A stretch of DNA of 64,000 nucleotides from Cervus elaphus (taxonomy: Eukaryota > Chordata > Mammalia > Artiodactyla > Cervidae), in assembly GCF_910594005.1 (NCBI RefSeq), contig NW_025316724.1, positions 186,001 through 250,000 on the forward strand. Reading direction: 5' to 3'. The position numbers and the translations under genes were made by a program. The notes beneath the pieces were generated by a model. It did not search any database. It saw only the letters and a list, made by a program, of their open reading frames with translations, and was not told the origin of the DNA. Below, one piece after another: positions 57,633 through 64,000 of this stretch (position 1 is its first letter; the number at the start of each line of letters is the position of its first letter).

Positions 57633-60600
57633 TTGGGCATCCAGCCCCTTGCTGGTCCCTTCCCTCTGACGAGGCCCTCTGAGCTCCAGCACCTTGCAGT
57701 GTGGAGACAGCCCCTGCCAGCAACCTCCTCTCCAAGGAGGCCTCGAGCGAGGCCTAGGCCCAGGGGAAAGGCACCAGCGGGGATGAGCCTGGGGAGGCGC
57801 CCGGGCATGTCTGGACCCAGTCCCCGCAGCCTGCCCCTTGCTGGGGCAGTACCCCCGGAGGCCAGGAAGGCCTGGGCAAGGCTGGCCAGGGGCAGGGGCC
57901 CTGCTGGGTCCTGCCCCTGGCCGGTGGGGCCTCTGAGCACAACCGGCCCTCTTCCGCTGGAAGACCTCCCCGGCTGCCTCCAAAGGCCGCTTTGCAAGCA
58001 CTCTGGCCGGCTGTCCCCGCAAGCCGCGCACAATGCTCCCAAGCCCGGGAGAAAAGCGCTTCGGGGTGGTGCTCTCTCCCGGCCCTTGCCCCTGAGCCTG
58101 GGGGCCAGGCAGGGGCTCCACACTCCCAGGCCAAGGCAGAACCACATGCACACGTCTGTTCCTGCCCCCTGCACCGGCAGAGAGCTCGGGGGAGCCAGAG
58201 TCTGTCAGGCAGCTGCTGGGCTGGCCGCCTGTGTGGGAAGGGGCAGAGCCGACCTAGGGGCACCCTGGGCCTCTTGCTCTCCCTGCTGCCCTGAGGCTGC
58301 TGGGCCAAAGAGGTCTTGGGCATCCAGCCCCTTGCTGGTCCCTTCCCTCTGACGAGGCCCTCTGAGCTCCAGCACCTTGCAGTGTGGAGACAGCCCCTGA
58401 CAGCAACCTCCTCTCCAAGGAGGCCTCGAGCGAGGCCTAGGCCCAGGGGAAAGGCACCAGCGGGGATGAGCCTGGGGAGGCGCCCGGGCATGTCTGGACC
58501 CAGTCCCCGCAGCCTGCCCCTTGCTGGGGCAGTACCCCCGGAGGCCAGGAAGGCCTGGGCAAGGCTGGCCAGGGGCAGGGGCCCTGCTGGGTCCTGCCCC
58601 TGGCCTGTGGGGCCTCTGAGCACAACCGGCCCTCTCCCGCTGGAAGACCTCCCCGGCTGCCTCCAAAGGCCGCTTTGCAAGCACTCTGGCCGGCTGTTCC
58701 CGCCAGCCGCGCACAATGCTCCCAAGCCCGGGAGAAAAGCGCTTCGGGGTGGTGCTCTCTCCCGGCCCTTGCCCCTGAGCCTGGGGGCCAGGCAGGGGGT
58801 CCACACTCCCAGGCCAAGGCAGAACCACATGCACACGTCTGTTCCTGCCCCCTGCACCGGCAGAGAGCTCGGGGGAGCCAGAGTCTGTCAGGCAGCTGCT
58901 GGGCTGGCCGCCTGTGTGGGAAGGGGCAGAGCCGACCTAGGGGCACCCTGGGCCTCTTGCTCTCCCTGCTGCCCTGAGGCTGCTGGGCCAAAGAGGTCTT
59001 GGGCATCCAGCCCCTTGCTGGTCCCTTCCCTCTGACGAGGCCCTCTGAGCTCCAGCACCTTGCAGTGTGGAGACAGCCCCTGCCAGCAACCTCCTCTCCA
59101 AGGAGGCCTCGAGCGAGGCCTAGGCCCAGGGGAAAGGCACCAGCGGGGATGAGCCTGGGGAGGCGCCCGGGCATGTCTGGACCCAGTCCCCGCAGCCTGC
59201 CCCTTGCTGGGGCAGTACCCCCGGAGGCCAGGAAGGCCTGGGCAAGGCTGGCCAGGGGCAGGGGCCCTGCTGGGTCCTGCCCCTGGCCGGTGGGGCCTCT
59301 GAGCACAACCGGCCCTCTTCCGCTGGAAGACCTCCCCGGCTGCCTCCAAAGGCCGCTTTGCAAGCACTCTGGCCGGCTGTCCCCGCAAGCCGCGCACAAT
59401 GCTCCCAAGCCCGGGAGAAAAGCGCTTCGGGGTGGTGCTCTCTCCCGGCCCTTGCCCCTGAGCCTGGGGGCCAGGCAGGGGCTCCACACTCCCAGGCCAA
59501 GGCAGAACCACATGCACACGTCTGTTCCTGCCCCCTGCACCGGCAGAGAGCTCGGGGGAGCCAGAGTCTGTCAGGCAGCTGCTGGGCTGGCCGCCTGTGT
59601 GGGAAGGGGCAGAGCCGACCTAGGGGCACCCTGGGCCTCTTGCTCTCCCTGCTGCCCTGAGGCTGCTGGGCCAAAGAGGTCTTGGGCATCCAGCCCCTTG
59701 CTGGTCCCTTCCCTCTGACGAGGCCCTCTGAGCTCCAGCACCTTGCAGTGTGGAGACAGCCCCTGACAGCAACCTCCTCTCCAAGGAGGCCTCGAGCGAG
59801 GCCTAGGCCCAGGGGAAAGGCACCAGCGGGGATGAGCCTGGGGAGGCGCCCGGGCATGTCTGGACCCAGTCCCCGCAGCCTGCCCCTTGCTGGGGCAGTA
59901 CCCCCGGAGGCCAGGAAGGCCTGGGCAAGGCTGGCCAGGGGCAGGGGCCCTGCTGGGTCCTGCCCCTGGCCTGTGGGGCCTCTGAGCACAACCGGCCCTC
60001 TCCCGCTGGAAGACCTCCCCGGCTGCCTCCAAAGGCCGCTTTGCAAGCACTCTGGCCGGCTGTTCCCGCCAGCCGCGCACAATGCTCCCAAGCCCGGGAG
60101 AAAAGCGCTTTGGGGTGGTGCTCTCTCCCGGCCCTTGCCCCTGAGCCTGGGGGCCAGGCAGGGGCTCCACACTCCCAGGCCAAGGCAGAACCACATGGAC
60201 ACGTCTGTTCCTGCCCCCTGCACCGGCAGAGAGCTCGGGGGAGCCAGAGTCTGTCAGGCAGCTGCTGGGCTGGCCGCCTGTGTGGGAAGGGGCAGAGCCG
60301 ACCTAGGGGCACCCTGGGCCTCTTGCTCTCCCTGCTGCCCTGAGGCTGCTGGGCCAAAGAGGTCTTGGGCATCCAGCCCCTTGCTGGTCCCTTCCCTCTG
60401 ACGAGGCCCTCTGAGCTCCAGCACCTTGCAGTGTGGAGACAGCCCCTGCCAGCAACCTCCTCTCCAAGGAGGCCTCAAGCGAGGCCTAGGCCCAGGGGAA
60501 AGGCACCGGCGGGGATGAGCCTGGGGAGGCGCCCGGGCATGTCTGGACCCAGTCCCCGCAGCCTGCCCCTTGCTGGGGCAGTACCCCCGGAGGCCAGGAA

Positions 60601-63600
60601 GGCCTGGGCAAGGCTGGCCAGGGGCAGGGGCCCTGCTGGGTCCTGCCCCTGGCCGGTGGGGCCTCTGAGCACAACCGGCCCTTTCCCGCTGGAAGACCTC
60701 CCCGGCTGCCTCCAAAGGCCGCTTTGCAAGCACTCTGGCCGGCTGTTCCCGCCAGCCGCGCACAATGCTCCCAAGCCCGGGAGAAAAGCGCTTCGGGGTG
60801 GTGCTCTCTCCCGGCCCTTGCCCCTGAGCCTGGGGGCCAGGCAGGGGCTCCACACTCCCAGGCCAAGGCAGAACCACATGCACACGTCTGTTCCTGCCCC
60901 CTGCACCGGCAGAGAGCTCGGGGGAGCCAGAGTCTGTCAGGCAGCTGCTGGGCTGGCCGCCTGTGTGGGAAGGGGCAGAGCCGACCTAGGGGCACCCTGG
61001 GCCTCTTGCTCTCCCTGCTGCCCTGAGGCTGCTGGGCCAAAGAGGTCTTGGGCATCCAGCCCCTTGCTGGTCCCTTCCCTCTGACGAGGCCCTCTGAGCT
61101 CCAGCACCTTGCAGTGTGGAGACAGCCGCTGACAGCAACCTCCTCTCCAAGGAGGCCTCGAGCGAGGCCTAGGCCCAGGGGAAAGGCACCAGCGGGGATG
61201 AGCCTGGGGAGGCGCCCGGGCATGTCTGGACCCAGTCCCCGCAGCCTGCCCCTTGCTGGGGCAGTAGCCCCGGAGGCCAGGAAGGCCTGGGCAAGGCTGG
61301 CCAGGGGCAGGGGCCCTGCTGGGTCCTGCCCCTGGCCTGTGGGGCCTCTGAGCACAACCGGCCCTCTCCCGCTGGAAGACCTCCCCGGCTGCCTCCAAAG
61401 GCCGCTTTGCAAGCACTCTGGCCGGCTGTTCCCGCCAGCCGCGCACAATGCTCCCAAGCCCGGGAGAAAAGCGCTTCGGGGTGGTGCTCTCTCCCGGCCC
61501 TTGCCCCTGAGCCTGGGGGCCAGGCAGGGGGTCCACACTCCCAGGCCAAGGCAGAACCACATGCACACGTCTGTTCCTGCCCCCTGCACCGGCAGAGAGC
61601 TCGGGGGAGCCAGAGTCTGTCAGGCAGCTGCTGGGCTGGCCGCCTGTGTGGGAAGGGGCAGAGCCGACCTAGGGGCACCCTGGGCCTCTTGCTCTCCCTG
61701 CTGCCCTGAGGCTGCTGGGCCAAAGAGGTCTTGGGCATCCAGCCCCTTGCTGGTCCCTTCCCTCTGACGAGGCCCTCTGAGCTCCAGCACCTTGCAGTGT
61801 GGAGACAGCCCCTGCCAGCAACCTCCTCTCCAAGGAGGCCTCAAGCGAGGCCTAGGCCCAGGGGAAAGGCACCGGCGGGGATGAGCCTGGGGAGGCGCCC
61901 GGGCATGTCTGGACCCAGTCCCCGCAGCCTGCCCCTTGCTGGGGCAGTACCCCCGGAGGCCAGGAAGGCCTGGGCAAGGCTGGCCAGGGGCAGGGGCCCT
62001 GCTGGGTCCTGCCCCTGGCCTGTGGGGCCTCTGAGCACAACCGGCCCTCTCCCGCTGGAAGACCTCCCCGGCTGCCTCCAAAGGCCGCTTTGCAAGCACT
62101 CTGGCCGGCTGTTCCCGCCAGCCGCGCACAATGCTCCCAAGCCCGGGAGAAAAGCGCTTCGGGGTGGTGCTCTCTCCCGGCCCTTGCCCCTGAGCCTGGG
62201 GGCCAGGCAGGGGCTCCACACTCCCAGGCCAAGGCAGAACCACATGCACACGTCTGTTCCTGCCCCCTGCACCGGCAGAGAGCTCGGGGGAGCCAGAGTC
62301 TGTCAGGCAGCTGCTGGGCTGGCCGCCTGTGTGGGAAGGGGCAGAGCCGACCTAGGGGCACCCTGGGCCTCTTGCTCTCCCTGCTGCCCTGAGGCTGCTG
62401 GGCCAAAGAGGTCTTGGGCATCCAGCCCCTTGCTGGTCCCTTCCCTCTGACGAGGCCCTCTGAGCTCCAGCACCTTGCAGTGTGGAGACAGCCCCTGACA
62501 GCAACCTCCTCTCCAAGGAGGCCTCGAGCGAGGCCTAGGCCCAGGGGAAAGGCACCAGCGGGGATGAGCCTGGGGAGGCGCCCGGGCATGTCTGGACCCA
62601 GTCCCCGCAGCCTGCCCCTTGCTGGGGCAGTACCCCCGGAGGCCAGGAAGGCCTGGGCAAGGCTGGCCAGGGGCAGGGGCCCTGCTGGGTCCTGCCCCTG
62701 GCCTGTGGGGCCTCTGAGCACAACCGGCCCTCTCCCGCTGGAAGACCTCCCCGGCTGCCTCCAAAGGCCGCTTTGCAAGCACTCTGGCCGGCTGTTCCCG
62801 CCAGCCGCGCACAATGCTCCCAAGCCCGGGAGAAAAGCGCTTCGGGGTGGTGCTCTCTCCCGGCCCTTGCCCCTGAGCCTGGGGGCCAGGCAGGGGGTCC
62901 ACACTCCCAGGCCAAGGCAGAACCACATGCACACGTCTGTTCCTGCCCCCTGCACCGGCAGAGAGCTCGGGGGAGCCAGAGTCTGTCAGGCAGCTGCTGG
63001 GCTGGCCGCCTGTGTGGGAAGGGGCAGAGCCGACCTAGGGGCCCCCTGGGCCTCTTGCTCTCCCTGCTGCCCTGAGGCTGCTGGGCCAAAGAGGTCTTGG
63101 GCATCCAGCCCCTTGCTGGTCCCTTCCCTCTGACGAGGCCCTCTGAGCTCCAGCACCTTGCAGTGTGGAGACAGCCCCTGCCAGCAACCTCCTCTCCAAG
63201 GAGGCCTCAAGCGAGGCCTAGGCCCAGGGGAAAGGCACCGGCGGGGATGAGCCTGGGGAGGCGCCCGGGCATGTCTGGACCCAGTCCCCGCAGCCTGCCC
63301 CTTGCTGGGGCAGTACCCCCGGAGGCCAGGAAGGCCTGGGCAAGGCTGGCCAGGGGCAGGGGCCCTGCTGGGTCCTGCCCCTGGCCTGTGGGGCCTCTGA
63401 GCACAACCGGCCCTCTCCCGCTGGAAGACCTCCCCGGCTGCCTCCAAAGGCCGCTTTGCAAGCACTCTGGCCGGCTGTTCCCGCCAGCCGCGCACAATGC
63501 TCCCAAGCCCGGGAGAAAAGCGCTTCGGGGTGGTGCTCTCTCCCGGCCCTTGCCCCTGAGCCTGGGGGCCAGGCAGGGGCTCCACACTCCCAGGCCAAGG

Positions 63601-63779
63601 CAGAACCACATGCACACGTCTGTTCCTGCCCCCTGCACCGGCAGAGAGCTCGGGGGAGCCAGAGTCTGTCAGGCAGCTGCTGGGCTGGCCGCCTGTGTGG
63701 GAAGGGGCAGAGCCGACCTAGGGGCACCCTGGGCCTCTTGCTCTCCCTGCTGCCCTGAGGCTGCTGGGCCAAAGAGGTC
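57633..63779. repeat. dimeric higher-order block (monomers 85-93)
   Basis: CTGACAGC units (86, 88, 90, 92) strictly alternate with others: 85 and 87 are TCTTCCG + TGTCCCCGCAAGC, and 89, 91 and 93 are CTCAAG + CACCGGCGG. The period is 1366 bp. GGGGGTCC marks 86, 90 and 92. 88 instead has CTTTGGGG and CATGGAC, and 90 adds GTAGCCC and CCGCTGAC. Confidence 0.85.
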
Positions 63780-64000
63780 TTGGGCATCCAGCCCCTTGCT
63801 GGTCCCTTCCCTCTGACGAGGCCCTCTGAGCTCCAGCACCTTGCAGTGTGGAGACAGCCCCTGCCAGCAACCTCCTCTCCAAGGAGGCCTCAAGCGAGGC
63901 CTAGGCCCAGGGGAAAGGCACCGGCGGGGATGAGCCTGGGGAGGCGCCCGGGCATGTCTGGACCCAGTCCCCGCAGCCTGCCCCTTGCTGGGGCAGTACC
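63780..64000. repeat. partial monomer 94 at right edge
   Basis: The first 221 bp of a CTCAAG-CACCGGCGG unit, cut by the window edge after GGGGCAGTACC. The array continues to the right. Confidence 0.97.

Larger units (their letters stand above)
4359..63779. repeat. 87 consecutive monomers of exactly 683 bp
   Basis: From 4359 to 63780 the landmark TTGRGC motif recurs every 683 bp without exception; 87 x 683 = 59421, the exact distance. Variation here is essentially all substitution. This strict length conservation over 59 kb contrasts with the three gains in the first 4.1 kb. Confidence 0.95.
1..64000. repeat. 683-bp GC-rich satellite array filling the whole window
   Basis: The window is a single tandem array. 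The same 683-bp unit recurs in direct orientation 93 full times plus two partial copies, with no other sequence between units. Composition is about 70% G+C, counted by hand over one monomer. About 26 CpG per monomer are seen against roughly 83 expected, an observed/expected ratio near 0.3. Monomers differ mainly at a small set of recurrent sites, which is the pattern of concerted evolution. A long, homogeneous array with higher-order structure is typical of vertebrate centromeric or pericentromeric satellite; that location is inference. Alternatives are an interstitial or subtelomeric heterochromatin block, or a macrosatellite-like locus. I do not recognise the family from memory. No gene, RNA gene, CRISPR array, origin or mobile element is visible anywhere in it. 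Confidence 0.98.

Noticed and set aside
1..64000. CRISPR array or bacterial repeat system
   Set aside because: Repeats are contiguous with no spacers, the unit is 683 bp, and there are no cas-like or any other genes.
1..64000. rDNA or other RNA gene repeat
   Set aside because: No rRNA, 5S, tRNA or snRNA sequence is recognisable, and no box A/B promoter pair or T-rich terminator is present.
1..64000. Embedded SINE, LINE or LTR fragments
   Set aside because: No poly-A tail, target-site duplication or departure from the 683-bp period anywhere.

Overview
This window contains no gene that I can support. It is one uninterrupted head-to-tail satellite array. A GC-rich monomer of 683 bp (about 70% G+C by hand count) repeats from end to end in one orientation. 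Phased on the recurring TTGGGCATCC motif, 93 complete monomers lie between 258 and 63779, flanked by partial copies at 1-257 and 63780-64000. There is no transposon, unique DNA, inversion, RNA gene or junction to non-repeat sequence. The organism is almost certainly a eukaryote and most likely a vertebrate, because the array is long, homogeneous and higher-order structured, and CpG is depleted to about 0.3 of expectation as in a methylated genome. I cannot name the species or the satellite family. GC-rich satellites near 700 bp, such as ruminant satellite II types, are the first comparison I would make, but that is only a suggestion. A centromeric, pericentromeric or other heterochromatic location is inferred.

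Each monomer carries the same nested dyad symmetries: an 18-bp inverted repeat overlapping a 10-bp palindrome, a GCCCGGGC palindrome, a 7-bp-stem hairpin, a 13-bp-stem hairpin with a 13-nt loop, a 6-bp-stem hairpin, an AAGCGCTT palindrome and a 7-bp inverted repeat. No canonical CENP-B box is visible. Long open frames occur in several frames on both strands of nearly every monomer. They come from stop-codon scarcity at 70% GC. The monomer is not a multiple of 3, and the frames are broken by ordinary satellite variants, so they are not genes.

Monomers are numbered here from 1 (start 258). Starts are 258, 941, 1624, 2309, 2992, 3675 and 4359, then every 683 bp to 63780 (start of monomer n = 4359 + 683 x (n-7) for n of 7 or more). 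The only length changes are three 1-bp homopolymer gains in monomers 3 and 6. Linked diagnostic variants divide the array into a changing higher-order mosaic: alternating pairs (258-4358), a repeated trimer (3675-8456), a mixed region (8457-12554), blocks with distant counterparts (12555-21433), a 16-monomer subfamily run (22117-33044) containing a tetramer repeat, another mixed region (33045-38508), trimer and hexamer repeats (38509-48753), a second copy of 17336-27580 lacking five monomers (49437-56266), and a terminal dimeric block (57633-63779).

The biology on show is repeat turnover (unequal exchange, conversion, segmental duplication), not a gene system. The most interesting structures are the ~10-kb duplication with an internal five-monomer difference, the nested series of clustered variants, chimeric monomers, and hairpins whose common variants fall in loops.
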